DNA of 64,000 bases from Pelomonas baiyunensis (lineage in GTDB: Bacteria; Pseudomonadota; Gammaproteobacteria; Burkholderiales; Burkholderiaceae_C). This document shows positions 33,718-42,773 of the stretch, one piece after another. The position numbers and the translations under genes were made by a program. Each line of letters begins with the position of its first letter. Position 1 is the first letter of the stretch. The stretch covers positions 434,001-498,000 of the forward strand of contig NZ_JBIGIB010000002.1 in NCBI RefSeq assembly GCF_043555935.1, written 5' to 3'. Below the pieces are notes generated by a model. It was given only the letters and a program-made list of their open reading frames with translations, was not told the origin of the DNA and did not search any database.

Positions 33718-34323
33718 TCACATTCGTGGCAGGCCGAGGTAGCCCAGCACGGCGCGGCTCAGGCGCTGTTGCAGGTCGGCCGCGGCGGCTTCGCCGCGTT
33801 CGCCGCGGTGGCCGGCGGCGTCGGTGAGTGCGCGGATCAGGTGGCCAACGTCATCTGCCGCTGCGGCGAGGTCAGGCACGCGGGGCAGGTCCGGGCGGGT
33901 CAGGATGGCTTGAATCAAGGCCGTAAAGCTGCTCTTGCCGGCCAGGGCTTGCCGGGTGTCGGGCCGCTCTTCTTCCACGTCCAGCAGCCGGGCCAGTTCG
34001 GGCCGCTCCAACTGCTGCCGCACCGCGGCGGCCAGCAGGTGCTCCAAGGCCTCGCGCCCGCTGGGGGCCTGCAAGGCGGTGCCGGCATCGTCTGCAAACC
34101 GGGCTTTCTCGCGCTGCATCAGCGCGATCAGCAAGGCCTCCTTGCCCGGAAAGTACTGGTAAAGCGACCCGATGCTCACGCCCGCCCGCTCAGCCACGGC
34201 ATTGGTGTTGAAGCCCGCGCGGCCTTGGGCTTCCAGGATCTGCGCCGCGGCCTCCAGGATGCAGGCCACGGTTTCCACCGCGCGCAGTTGCGTGGGGCGC
34301 TTGCGCGGGCGCAGGGGGCTCAC
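33718..34323 (-). CDS. TetR/AcrR family transcriptional regulator
   Basis: 201 residues from GTG 34321-34323. The N-terminus has RPRKRPTQLRAVETVACILEAAAQILEAQG and NTNAVAERAGVSIGSLYQYFPGKEALL, a complete TetR helix-turn-helix. The ligand domain is divergent. GTGA overlap with the mltB stop makes it the fifth member of the MoxR operon. It may regulate that operon or the VOC gene downstream. No palindrome was identified nearby. Confidence 0.88.
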   Translation of the reverse strand: MSPLRPRKRPTQLRAVETVACILEAAAQILEAQGRAGFNTNAVAERAGVSIGSLYQYFPGKEALLIALMQREKARFADDAGTALQAPSGREALEHLLAAAVRQQLERPELARLLDVEEERPDTRQALAGKSSFTALIQAILTRPDLPRVPDLAAAADDVGHLIRALTDAAGHRGERGEAAAADLQQRLSRAVLGYLGLPRM

Positions 34324-35411
34324 GGCGTGGCGGGGGCGCTGCCGCGGCGGGCCTTCACCGCATGGCCCAGTTCGATCACCGCCAGCGCGTAGTAGGCCGA
34401 CCAGTTGTAGCGCGTCACCACCCAGAAGTTCTGCGTGCCCAGCAGCACCGTGGGGGGCTTCTTGGGGCCGTTCTGCAGCTCGATGACGGCGAGCGGCCCG
34501 GCATGGTCACGCGCGGCGTCGGAGGGCTGGGCCCCGGCCTCGAGCAACTCGGCCGCCGTGAAGCTGGGTTTGATGTCCGGCGCCAGCAGGCGCCGGCGCG
34601 TGATCGGGTCGGCCGGCAGGCGAACGCTGTAGTGCGTGGTGTCGCCGGCCTTCCAGCCGTACTCGGCCAGGTAATGCGCCACGCTGCCGATCGCGTCCAC
34701 CGGGCTGGCCATGAGGTCGATGCGGCCGTCGCCGTCGAAGTCCACCGCGTGCTGACGCCAGCTGCCGGGCATGAACTGCGGCCAGCCCAAGGCCCCGGCG
34801 TAGCTGCCACGCACCTCGGCGGCGTCCAGGCCGTTCTCGCGGCACAGCTTCAGGAACTCCGCCAGTTCGTTGCGGAAGAACGCTTGCCGCTCGGCTGCAC
34901 GGGGGTGCTCGGCGGGGAAGTCGAACGCCAGCGTGGCCAGCGCGTCCAGCACCTTGAAGCCGCCGGTGATGCGGCCGTAAAACGTCTCCACGCCGATGAT
35001 GCCGACGATGACCTCGGCCGGCACGCCGTAGCGGCTCTCGGCGCGCGCCAGCGCCGCTTCATGCTCCGCCCAGAAGGCCACGCCGGCGTCCAGGCGCTTG
35101 GGCTCGATGAAGCGGTCACGGTAGGCCGTCCAGTCTTTGGCCGTTCCGGCCTTGGCGGGCAGGATGAGTTGCTTCACGCGCGGCAGGTCCAGCGCCTGGC
35201 TGAGCTGCTCGCGCAGCGCGGCGGCGTCCCAGCCTTGCGCGGTGGCGAGCTCATCGGCAAAGGCCAGCACCGCGGGGCGGGGGCCGAGGGCCTGAGGGGC
35301 GGCCGGCGCGGGGGCGGTGGCGCGGCGGTGTTTGGGGTGGGGGGCTGCGTGGGCGGCCAGCGTCCAGGCCATCGCAAGCGTGGCCATCAGGGGCAGGGTT
35401 CGGAACTTCAC
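34320..35411 (-). CDS. mltB: lytic murein transglycosylase B
   Basis: 363 residues from GTG 35409-35411. Signal peptide ends near AHA|AP at residue 22, with no lipobox, so this is a soluble periplasmic form (Slt35-like). Catalytic Glu142 lies in GVETFYGRITGGFKVLDAL, and GWPQFMPGSW plus DFDGDGRIDL (an EF-hand-like calcium loop) are family features. It cleaves the MurNAc-GlcNAc bond forming 1,6-anhydro ends. Start overlaps the transglutaminase stop by four bases and its own stop overlaps the TetR start. Confidence 0.93.
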   Translation of the reverse strand: MKFRTLPLMATLAMAWTLAAHAAPHPKHRRATAPAPAAPQALGPRPAVLAFADELATAQGWDAAALREQLSQALDLPRVKQLILPAKAGTAKDWTAYRDRFIEPKRLDAGVAFWAEHEAALARAESRYGVPAEVIVGIIGVETFYGRITGGFKVLDALATLAFDFPAEHPRAAERQAFFRNELAEFLKLCRENGLDAAEVRGSYAGALGWPQFMPGSWRQHAVDFDGDGRIDLMASPVDAIGSVAHYLAEYGWKAGDTTHYSVRLPADPITRRRLLAPDIKPSFTAAELLEAGAQPSDAARDHAGPLAVIELQNGPKKPPTVLLGTQNFWVVTRYNWSAYYALAVIELGHAVKARRGSAPATP

Positions 35412-37441
35412 GCGCGCAGCATACGGGCAGCCTGCCGGAACGCGGCCCAGCGCGGTGGCTGGGTGTCTCGGGCGTAGCGCGCGCGTTCCAGCTGCTCCAG
35501 CCACTGGGCGGCGGGCTCCGCTTTTTGCCCGTGTTGCTGGCGCAGCGCGCGGGCCCAGGCGGCCGGGCCTTCGTGTGCGGCCACGGTCACGCCGGCGCGC
35601 AGCAGCAGGCGTTGGATGCGGGCGCGCTGGCGGCTCCAGGCGTCGTGCGGCTGGCTGCTCCAGCGAATCCACCCCGCACCGGCCAGCGCGCCCGCCAGGA
35701 TGACGCCGGCCAGGGCCTGGCCCAGAGCCGTCCAGTCGGGCTGGCTGAAGCCCAGTTGCTTGAGCAGGTCGAACTGGTTCTGGCGCGAGTAATTCAGCAC
35801 CAGCTGTTGCCAGCGGTTGTTCACGGTTTCCCAACCCTGGCGCAGCGCGCGCCAGAGTGTGGGGTTGAGCTGGCCCAGCACGCCGGGCTCGGGCCGCAGC
35901 GCCAGCCCTTGCACGACCCGGTTGGGCGCCACGGCGGCGGTGGGGTCGCTGCGCACCCAGCCGGTGCCCTCCACCCAGTACTCGGCCCATGCGTGGGCGT
36001 TGGCGTTGCGCACGACGTAGTAGCCGTCTTGGGGCTCGGCGTCCCATCCTTGAAAGCCGGTCACGATGCGGGCGGGCACGTCCATCGCCCGCATCAACAC
36101 CACAAACGCCGAGGCGAAGTGCTCGCAAAAGCCCAGGCGCCGGTCGAACCAGAACTCGTCGATGAGGTGCGGCGAGTTCACGCCGTAGCGGCCGGGGGTG
36201 AGGGTGTAGGTGAAGTCCGCCTGCTGGATGTGCGCCAACAAGGCCGCGGCCAGCGCCTGGGCACGCGGGCCGGGCTCCAAGTTGCGGAACTGCGGCTGCG
36301 CGGCCAGCTGCGTCGCCCAGGTCAGGCTGCGCGGGTTGGAGGCCGGGGGCAGGTCGGCGTCGGGCGCCAGTTGCAGCCGGGTGCGGCGGGCGCCGGCCTG
36401 CCAGTCGGTGTGGGCCACGGCCTCGAAGCGCAGCCGCTCGGTGATGGGGCGGGGCGCCAGCCATTGCAGCTCGGGCCCGCGGGTGAAAGTGAGCTCGGAC
36501 ACGGCCCACTCGGTGCCCACCGTGCCAGGGGCCATTTCCAGCACGGGCAACACCGGAATGCGCAGCGGCTCCAGCGTCATTTCGTAGCGCAGGGCCGGGC
36601 CGCGGGTGGTGAGATCGTCGCGCCCGCGCAGCCAGTTCACGGCGTTGCGGGCGTCGGGGGCGCGCCAGGTTTTGCCGTCGAAGCGGGTCAGCACCGGGCC
36701 GCGCAGGTAGCGCTGGTCGGGCGTGGGCACGGGGCCGTTGAACTTCAGGCGCAGTGCGATGCTGTCGTCATTGGCGATCTCGTTCATGGCGCCGAACTCG
36801 AGCTGGTTGGACAGCCCCGTCTTGCCAATCGATTCCGTGGGCACGCCCCACAGCGGCGCGATGCGCGGAAACAGCACGAACAGCAGCACCATCACCGGCA
36901 GGCCCAGCGCCGTGGTGCTGGCCGCCCGACGCGCCGCCACGCCGATGCTGGGCAGCCCTTGCAGCTCGGTGGACGGCATCTGCGCCAGCACCACCGCCGC
37001 CAGCAGGCCCCACAGGGCCACCAGGCTCCACACCGCCATCAGCAGCGCCTGCGAGTACAGGAACTGCGTGAGCACCAGGAAGAAGCCCAGGAAGAACACC
37101 ACGAAGGCGTCGCGCCGTGCGCGCAGCTCCATGGTCTTGAGCGCCATCAGCATGACAAGCAGCGTCACGCCGGCCTCCCGGCCGATCAGCGTGCGAAAAC
37201 TGAGCCAGGTCAGGCCGCAGTACAGCACCACGATGGCCACCAACCACCAGCGGGAGGGCAGGGGGCTTTGCCGCGCAGCCAGCACGGCGCGCCAAAGGAG
37301 CACGCCGGACGTGATCGCCGTGCTCCACCACGGCAGGTGCTCAGCGTGCGGCGCAATCACGGCGGTGATGACGGCCAGCAGGAAGAAGCTGTCGCGTGCA
37401 TCACGCGGCAGGCGGGCCCAGAGGTCGCGCAAGCGGTTCAT
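35408..37441 (-). CDS. TgpA-type membrane transglutaminase (DUF3488)
   Basis: 677 residues from ATG 37439-37441. Five to six N-terminal transmembrane helices (DUF3488), a large periplasmic transglutaminase-like domain with Cys439 (LGFCEHFASAF), His (NAHAWAEYW) and Asp (VRSDPTAAV) as triad, then a last helix and a cytoplasmic DUF4129 tail. The family includes P. aeruginosa TgpA, essential for viability there. Four-base overlaps with DUF58 (upstream) and mltB (downstream). Close coupling with a peptidoglycan lyase suggests a cell-envelope substrate. Confidence 0.93.
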   Translation of the reverse strand: MNRLRDLWARLPRDARDSFFLLAVITAVIAPHAEHLPWWSTAITSGVLLWRAVLAARQSPLPSRWWLVAIVVLYCGLTWLSFRTLIGREAGVTLLVMLMALKTMELRARRDAFVVFFLGFFLVLTQFLYSQALLMAVWSLVALWGLLAAVVLAQMPSTELQGLPSIGVAARRAASTTALGLPVMVLLFVLFPRIAPLWGVPTESIGKTGLSNQLEFGAMNEIANDDSIALRLKFNGPVPTPDQRYLRGPVLTRFDGKTWRAPDARNAVNWLRGRDDLTTRGPALRYEMTLEPLRIPVLPVLEMAPGTVGTEWAVSELTFTRGPELQWLAPRPITERLRFEAVAHTDWQAGARRTRLQLAPDADLPPASNPRSLTWATQLAAQPQFRNLEPGPRAQALAAALLAHIQQADFTYTLTPGRYGVNSPHLIDEFWFDRRLGFCEHFASAFVVLMRAMDVPARIVTGFQGWDAEPQDGYYVVRNANAHAWAEYWVEGTGWVRSDPTAAVAPNRVVQGLALRPEPGVLGQLNPTLWRALRQGWETVNNRWQQLVLNYSRQNQFDLLKQLGFSQPDWTALGQALAGVILAGALAGAGWIRWSSQPHDAWSRQRARIQRLLLRAGVTVAAHEGPAAWARALRQQHGQKAEPAAQWLEQLERARYARDTQPPRWAAFRQAARMLRA

Positions 37442-38415
37442 GCGGGGTGGGCGGCGAGGGCCTGCAGGCAGGCTTGGCGGTGGGCGGGGCCGAGCGCGGG
37501 CGGCCATTCCTGGCCCCCCAGCCGCAGGCCGAAGGGCTGCCCGGCACGCTCGGCGGCCAGCACCCAGGCGGTCAGGCGGGAGAGGCGCGCCTCCGGGTCG
37601 CGGCCGGTGGTGTCGCGCCAGTCCAGCCACAGGTCCCGCGCCAGCGGGCTTTCGGTGTCGCGCACCCACAGCGGCAGGCCGTGGTCCAGCGCCAGCGCGG
37701 ACTTGCGCCAAAGAATTTGCTTCATCGAGTCGCCGCGCCGGTAAGTGCGCACGCCAGCGAAGTCGCTGCCGGAGGCTGCCAAACGGGTGGACATGGCCTC
37801 ACCCGCGCCGGCTTCTGCCTGGGCCGGGAAAGCCACCGCCGGGCTTTCCGCCCGGGGGTAGACCCAGACCGGGCTGGCCGGGCGCCAGTAGCTCCACGCG
37901 CGGAAGAACCCCAGCGGAAAGCGCGTGGTGATGATGAGCCGGGGCAGGGCGTGGCGGCCGCGCCGCGCGGCAGGCAGCCGCAGGTGCACGGTGGCGTGGC
38001 CCAGCGCGGGCACGTCGACCCAGGCGGGCTCGGTGGCGCCCGTGTCGAGCTGCGCGCTGATGGCGATGCCGAATCGGGCACCCGACGGGTTGTGCAGGCG
38101 CAGCTCCAGCGCGTAGTCGTCGCCCGCGTGCACGGGCTCGGGCGGCTTCAGGTCCAGCTGCAGGCCGCGCAGGTTGGCGTGCGTGGTGTGCATGGAGGCC
38201 AGGCCCGCGCCCGTCAGTGCAAAGGTGAGGGCGTAGCCCAGGCTGATCTGCTCGTTGATGCTGGCCAGCAGCAGCACCGCCAGCGTGCCGCAAAACGCCA
38301 CGCCGGCCCAGGTGGGCACGATGTAGACGTTGCGCTGCGTGGTGTGGTGCGTGTCGGCCACGGGCTGGCGGGCCTGCCACCAGGCCTGCCAACGGGCGCG
38401 CAGGGCCTGCAGCAT
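37438..38415 (-). CDS. DUF58 domain protein
   Basis: 325 residues. Two N-terminal hydrophobic helices (IVPTWAGVAFCGTLAVLLLA, LGYALTFALTGAGLASM) and a cytosolic part with SDFAGVRTYRRGDSMKQILWRKSA, the conserved DUF58 stretch at the start of a degenerate von Willebrand-like fold. It overlaps TgpA by four bases and starts in the stop of MoxR. MoxR-DUF58-TgpA is a conserved trio in proteobacteria of uncertain function, possibly a chaperone system for an envelope enzyme. Confidence 0.92.
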   Translation of the reverse strand: MLQALRARWQAWWQARQPVADTHHTTQRNVYIVPTWAGVAFCGTLAVLLLASINEQISLGYALTFALTGAGLASMHTTHANLRGLQLDLKPPEPVHAGDDYALELRLHNPSGARFGIAISAQLDTGATEPAWVDVPALGHATVHLRLPAARRGRHALPRLIITTRFPLGFFRAWSYWRPASPVWVYPRAESPAVAFPAQAEAGAGEAMSTRLAASGSDFAGVRTYRRGDSMKQILWRKSALALDHGLPLWVRDTESPLARDLWLDWRDTTGRDPEARLSRLTAWVLAAERAGQPFGLRLGGQEWPPALGPAHRQACLQALAAHPA

Positions 38416-39353
38416 CACGGCAGCGGGGTGGCCTCGATCATGGCGCGCACCTGCTCGCGCGCGCCGCGGCCGGCGCCAGCGCGGGGTTGCAAGCGGTGGG
38501 CAATGGTCTGGGGCAGGATGGCTTGCAGGTCGTCCGGCGAGACGTAGTCGCGCCCCTGCAGCAGCGCCCGGGCCCGCGCCGCGCGCAGCACCGCGAGGCC
38601 CGCGCGGGGCGATAAGCCTTCCACGAACCATTGGCCCGAACGGGTGGCCGCGATCAGCGCCTGCAGGTAGTCCAGCAGCGGCGGCGCGGCGTGGATGGCC
38701 TTCACGGCGGCCTGCACCTCGATCAGATCGGCCGGCGTCATCACCGGCTGCAGCGCCTTGAGCTGCTCGCGGCTGTCGCCGCCCATCAACAGTTCGCGTT
38801 CCGCTGCCGCGTCGGGGTAGCCCAGAGAAATGCACATCAGGAAGCGGTCCAGCTGCGACTCCGGCAGCGGGAAGGTGCCGAGCTGCTCGCTGGGGTTTTG
38901 CGTGGCAATGACGAAGAAGGGCGCGGGCAGCGGGTGCGTCACGCCTTCCACGCTCACCTGGTGCTCTTCCATCGCCTCCAGCAGGGCGCTCTGCGTCTTG
39001 GGGCCGGCGCGGTTGATCTCGTCCGCCAGCAGCACCTGGGCGAACACGGGGCCGGGGTGGAACACGAAGCCGTTCTTGTCGCGTTCGTAGACGCTGACGC
39101 CGAGCAGGTCGCTGGGCAGCAGGTCGGCGGTGAACTGCAGGCGCGAGAACTTCAGGCCGAGCGAAATGGCCAGCGCATGCGCCAGCGTCGTCTTGCCGAC
39201 GCCCGGCAGATCCTCGATCAGCAGGTGGCCGCCCGCGATCAGGCAGGCCAGGGAGTCCGCGATCTGCGCGGGTTTGCCCTTGATGACCGTGCTAATCTGG
39301 TTTTGCAGCGCCGCGAGCTGCGTGGCCAAGGTTCGTGATGGGGCTTGCGTCAT
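38415..39353 (-). CDS. MoxR family AAA+ ATPase
   Basis: 312 residues from ATG 39351-39353. Walker A GVGKTT at 51-56, Walker B LLADEINRA at 108-116, sensor 1 ATQNP and sensor 2 SPRAGLAVLRAARARAL are all present. MoxR ATPases act as chaperones maturing metal- or vWA-containing partners. It heads the operon DUF58-TgpA-MltB-TetR. Only 31 bases separate it from the divergent HDAC gene, so the two promoters must overlap. An ATG four codons upstream is possible. Confidence 0.95.
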   Translation of the reverse strand: MTQAPSRTLATQLAALQNQISTVIKGKPAQIADSLACLIAGGHLLIEDLPGVGKTTLAHALAISLGLKFSRLQFTADLLPSDLLGVSVYERDKNGFVFHPGPVFAQVLLADEINRAGPKTQSALLEAMEEHQVSVEGVTHPLPAPFFVIATQNPSEQLGTFPLPESQLDRFLMCISLGYPDAAAERELLMGGDSREQLKALQPVMTPADLIEVQAAVKAIHAAPPLLDYLQALIAATRSGQWFVEGLSPRAGLAVLRAARARALLQGRDYVSPDDLQAILPQTIAHRLQPRAGAGRGAREQVRAMIEATPLP

Positions 39354-39384
39354 GGGCTGCACCATAGCAAGAGACAAGCAATCC

Positions 39385-40320
39385 ATGCCGACCGCGTACT
39401 TCAATCCCCCCGAATGCCGACGCCATGACATGGGCGCCGGGCATCCCGAATGCCCCGAGCGCCTGTCGGCGATCGATGACTGGCTCATCACCACCGGGCT
39501 GAACACCGCCCTGCAGCACGAAGACGCCCAGCCGGCCGACCTGAAGGACGTGGAGTTGGCCCACACCCACGGCTATGTGGCCGAGATTGGTGCCGTGCTG
39601 CGCCGCTGTGCCGAGCAAGGCGAGCGCTGCGCGGTGGACCCAGACACCTCGGCCAACCCGCACACCTGGGCCGCCGCGCTGCATGCGGCAGGCGCTGCGG
39701 TGCGGGCGACGGACCTGGTGATCGACGGCGGCGCGGACAACGCCTTTTGCTCGGTGCGCCCGCCGGGCCACCACGCCACGCGCGACCAGAGCATGGGCTT
39801 TTGCTTCTTCAACAACGTGGCGATTGCGGCGCGGCATGCACTGGATCGGCGCGGCATCGACCGCGTGGCCATCGTCGACTTTGACGTGCACCATGGCAAC
39901 GGCACGGAAGACATCATTGCGGGCGACGACCGCGTGCTGATGGTGAGCCTGTTCCAGGACCCGCTCTACCCCTACAGCGGCGCCGTGCCCAAGGGCACGA
40001 ACATGGTGAACGTGCCGATTCCGCCGTACACGCAGGGCGGCGAGGTGCGGGAGATCGTGGAAGCCATGTGGCTGCCGGCTCTCGAGCGATTCAAGCCGCA
40101 GATGATCTTCATCTCGGCCGGGTTCGATGCCCACCGCGATGACGACCTCGGCCAACTGGGGCTGGTGGAGGCCGACTACGAGTGGATCACGCTCAAGCTC
40201 AAGGATGTGGCGGCCCGCCATGCCAAGGGGCGCATCGTGTCGGTGCTGGAGGGGGGCTACAACACCCAGGCACTGGCGCGCAGCGTGGCGGCGCACCTGC
40301 GCGCGTTGGCGGACCTCTGA
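39385..40320 (+). CDS. histone deacetylase family protein
   Basis: 311 residues from ATG 39385. Catalytic pair His129-His130 in RPPGHHA, zinc ligands Asp167 and His169 (VDFDVHHGNGTED) and a later Asp in SAGFDAHRDDDLG. All active-site residues of class II HDAC-like amidohydrolases are present. Bacterial members deacetylate polyamines, acetoin-like compounds or protein lysines; the substrate here is unknown. Acetyl-CoA synthetase lies in the same window, but a functional tie is only speculation. Confidence 0.93.
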   Translation: MPTAYFNPPECRRHDMGAGHPECPERLSAIDDWLITTGLNTALQHEDAQPADLKDVELAHTHGYVAEIGAVLRRCAEQGERCAVDPDTSANPHTWAAALHAAGAAVRATDLVIDGGADNAFCSVRPPGHHATRDQSMGFCFFNNVAIAARHALDRRGIDRVAIVDFDVHHGNGTEDIIAGDDRVLMVSLFQDPLYPYSGAVPKGTNMVNVPIPPYTQGGEVREIVEAMWLPALERFKPQMIFISAGFDAHRDDDLGQLGLVEADYEWITLKLKDVAARHAKGRIVSVLEGGYNTQALARSVAAHLRALADL

Positions 40321-40405
40321 ACGGGCCGGCCCCCGCGCCATCGCTGCCCTCGTTTTTTCTTGAACTGCTGTTTTTGCCCGCCGGACAACCCGGGCGGGCC
40401 TGTCG

Positions 40406-41698
40406 ATGAACGCCATGCACCAACCTTTGAGCCTGAATGAACTGCAGGCCTTGCTGACCCGCGTGTTCAGCCCCGACGCCCTGGCGGAGTGGCTGCTGCT
40501 GCTGACCTGCCTGCTGCTGGCGGGCGCGTTCAGCTGGGCGATGTCGCGCGCCGCCACACGGCGCGACAACAGCGTGCTGTTCGGCAACGGCGTCGTGGAC
40601 GGCGCCTTGTTCCCCCTGCTGGCGCTGGCCCTGGCGGTGGGCGCGCGGCGCCTGCTGCCGCTGTGGGGGCTGCAGCCGGCGCTCTTCAAGCTGGCGCTGC
40701 CGGTGCTAGTGTCGCTGGCGGCCATTCGCGTGATTGCGCGGGTGCTGGCGGCGGCGTGGCCCGATTCGGCCCCCATCCGGTTGGTGGAGCGCATCGGCTC
40801 CTGGCTGGCGTGGATCGGGGCGGTGCTGTGGGTGACGGGCTTGCTGCCGGTCATCATGGACGAGCTCGACGACATCGGCTGGAAGTTCGGCGCAGTCAAG
40901 CTCACGCTGCGCAACCTGATCGAAGGCGGGCTGACCGCGGCCTTCGTGCTGGTGGTGGCCTTGTGGATTTCAGCAGCCATCGAGGCGCGGCTGATGCGGC
41001 GCGAGACGATGGACCTGTCCAGCCGCAAGATCGCAGCCAGCGTGATCCGCTCGCTGCTGTTGCTGGTGGGGGTGCTGATTGCCCTGTCGGCCGCGGGCAT
41101 CGACCTCACCGCGCTGGGCGTGCTGGGTGGCGCCTTGGGCGTGGGGCTGGGCTTTGGCTTGCAGAAGCTCGCCGCCAACTACGTCAGCGGCTTCGTGATC
41201 CTGGCCGAGCGCAGCCTGCGCATCGGTGACATGGTGAAGGTGGACGGCTTCGAGGGCCGGGTGTCCGACATCAAAACCCGCTACACCGTGATCCGCTCGC
41301 TCGGCGGCAAAGAGGCCATCGTGCCCAACGAGATCCTGATCACGCAACGGGTCGAGAACTCGTCTCTGGCCGACCCGCGGGTGTTGCTGTCCACCGTCGT
41401 GCAGGTGGAGTACGACTGCGATGTGCAGGCCGTGATGGCCGCGCTGGTGGCCGCCGTGGGCGAGGTGCCGCGTGTGCTGCCCGACCCCGGGCCCTCAGCC
41501 CAGCTGAGCCGGTTCGCGGACAGTGGCCTGGAGTTGACCGTGTACTTCTGGATCGGCGACCCCGAGAACGGCAGTGGGGGCGTGCGGTCGGATGTGAACC
41601 TCGCCGTGCTGCGCACGCTGCAGGGCCTGGGCGTGGACATTCCGTACCCGCAGCAGGTGCAGCGCCAGCCCAAGGGCACACCGCCTGCAACGACTTGA
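40406..41698 (+). CDS. MscS family mechanosensitive channel
   Basis: 430 residues. Six hydrophobic segments: five N-terminal helices, then the pore helix region LLVGVLIALSAAGIDLTALGVLGGALGVGLGFGLQKLAANYVSGF, with the Gly/Ala packing of TM3. The beta domain RIGDMVKVDGFEGRVSDIKTRYTVIRS and the C-terminal alpha/beta domain follow. Longer than MscS (286 aa), closer to the YbdG/YnaI group. It opens under membrane tension during osmotic downshock. Followed by a hairpin at 41704-41731. Confidence 0.93.
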   Translation: MNAMHQPLSLNELQALLTRVFSPDALAEWLLLLTCLLLAGAFSWAMSRAATRRDNSVLFGNGVVDGALFPLLALALAVGARRLLPLWGLQPALFKLALPVLVSLAAIRVIARVLAAAWPDSAPIRLVERIGSWLAWIGAVLWVTGLLPVIMDELDDIGWKFGAVKLTLRNLIEGGLTAAFVLVVALWISAAIEARLMRRETMDLSSRKIAASVIRSLLLLVGVLIALSAAGIDLTALGVLGGALGVGLGFGLQKLAANYVSGFVILAERSLRIGDMVKVDGFEGRVSDIKTRYTVIRSLGGKEAIVPNEILITQRVENSSLADPRVLLSTVVQVEYDCDVQAVMAALVAAVGEVPRVLPDPGPSAQLSRFADSGLELTVYFWIGDPENGSGGVRSDVNLAVLRTLQGLGVDIPYPQQVQRQPKGTPPATT

Positions 41699-41703
41699 GC
41701 GGC

Positions 41704-41731
41704 AGGCCCCGCGTGTCAGGCGGCGGGGCCT
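41704..41731. terminator. hairpin between convergent mscS-type and adh genes
   Basis: AGGCCCCGC, ten-base loop, GCGGGGCCT: a perfect 9-bp stem filling the 39-base gap between the two stops. Short T-tracts only. Confidence 0.5.
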
Positions 41732-41737
41732 TGCGGT

Positions 41738-42751
41738 TCAGAAGTCGGCGTCCAGCACCACGCGGTAGCGCGCCTTGCCACTGCGCAGGTGGTCGATCGC
41801 GTCGTTGACGCGGCTCATCGGGAAACGCTCCACCTGCGGCAGGATCTGGTGCCGCGCGCTGAACTCCAGCATCGTGGCCAGCACCGATGGCGGCGGCGTG
41901 GGCGAGGCCGACAGGCCTTTTTGCCAGCTCAGCAGCCCACCGCTCTTGAGCGCCATGGCCTCGGTCACCACGCCCACCAGGTGCATGCGGCCCTTGGGGG
42001 CCAGGGTGGCGATCAGGGCGTCCCAGTTCAAAGCGGCGCCCACGGTGATGAGCAGGAAATCCAGGCTGCCGGCGGCGGCTTTCAGCTCGGCCTTGTCCAC
42101 GCTGGACACGGTTTTGTGCGCGCCCAGCGCCAGCGCCTCGTCGCGCTTGCTGGCCGACGAGGTGAAGGCCGTGACTTCACAGCCCCAGGCCCGCGCGAAC
42201 TTGACGGCCATGTGGCCCAGGCCGCCAATGCCCACCACGCCCACGCGGTCGGTCGGTTGGATGGCGTGCAGCACAAAGGGCAGGAACACGGTGCCGCCGC
42301 CGCACATCAGCGGGCCGGCGGCGGCCGGGTCCAGCGCGTCGGGAATGGGCACGGCCCAACTCCAGTGCGCGCGCAGCCGGTCGGCAAAGCCGCCGTGGCG
42401 GCCGATCAGCGTGGGCTGGCGCTTGCCGCACAGGTGCTGCTCGCCGCCCAGGCAGAAGTTGCAGTGCGTGCAGCTGCTGCTGTGCCAACCCACACCCACG
42501 CGCTGGCCCAACTGGCGGCCCTTGGCCCGGGGGCCCAGCGCGGTGATGCGGCCCACCACCTCATGCCCCGGCACGACCGGGTAGCTGGCAGGGAACCACT
42601 CGCTGTCGATCATGGCGAGGTCCGAGTGGCAGATGCCGCAGTGCTCGACCGTGATCTCGACGTCTTCATCGCCCAGCGGGCCGGCGTCGAACTCGAAGGC
42701 TTGCAGCGGGCCACCGGCGGTGTGGGCGGCGTAGGCGCGGAAGTGGGTCAT
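41738..42751 (-). CDS. zinc-dependent alcohol/aldehyde dehydrogenase (YahK/CAD-type)
   Basis: 337 residues. Catalytic zinc ligands Cys38 (CGICHSD) with GHE at 62-64, structural zinc Cys94, Cys97, Cys100 and Cys108, and GIGGLGHMAVKFARAWG as the NAD(P)-binding Rossmann motif. This combination is the cinnamyl-alcohol-dehydrogenase-like subgroup (YahK, AdhA), usually NADPH-dependent aldehyde reductases with broad substrates. The secreted esterase gene lies 22 bases upstream on the same strand. A shared pathway is not evident. Confidence 0.93.
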   Translation of the reverse strand: MTHFRAYAAHTAGGPLQAFEFDAGPLGDEDVEITVEHCGICHSDLAMIDSEWFPASYPVVPGHEVVGRITALGPRAKGRQLGQRVGVGWHSSSCTHCNFCLGGEQHLCGKRQPTLIGRHGGFADRLRAHWSWAVPIPDALDPAAAGPLMCGGGTVFLPFVLHAIQPTDRVGVVGIGGLGHMAVKFARAWGCEVTAFTSSASKRDEALALGAHKTVSSVDKAELKAAAGSLDFLLITVGAALNWDALIATLAPKGRMHLVGVVTEAMALKSGGLLSWQKGLSASPTPPPSVLATMLEFSARHQILPQVERFPMSRVNDAIDHLRSGKARYRVVLDADF

Positions 42752-42773
42752 GGGCGGTCCTTGAGGTGTGGAC

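Noticed and set aside
35525..37744. 739-codon plus-strand ORF opposite the transglutaminase gene
   Set aside because: Antisense shadow of a recognised protein; His/Gln/Arg-rich, no SD, no motif.
40376..40399. GCCCGCC/GGCGGGC hairpin before the mscS-type gene
   Set aside because: Seven-bp stem with ten-base loop, T-run precedes rather than follows it; too weak to call.
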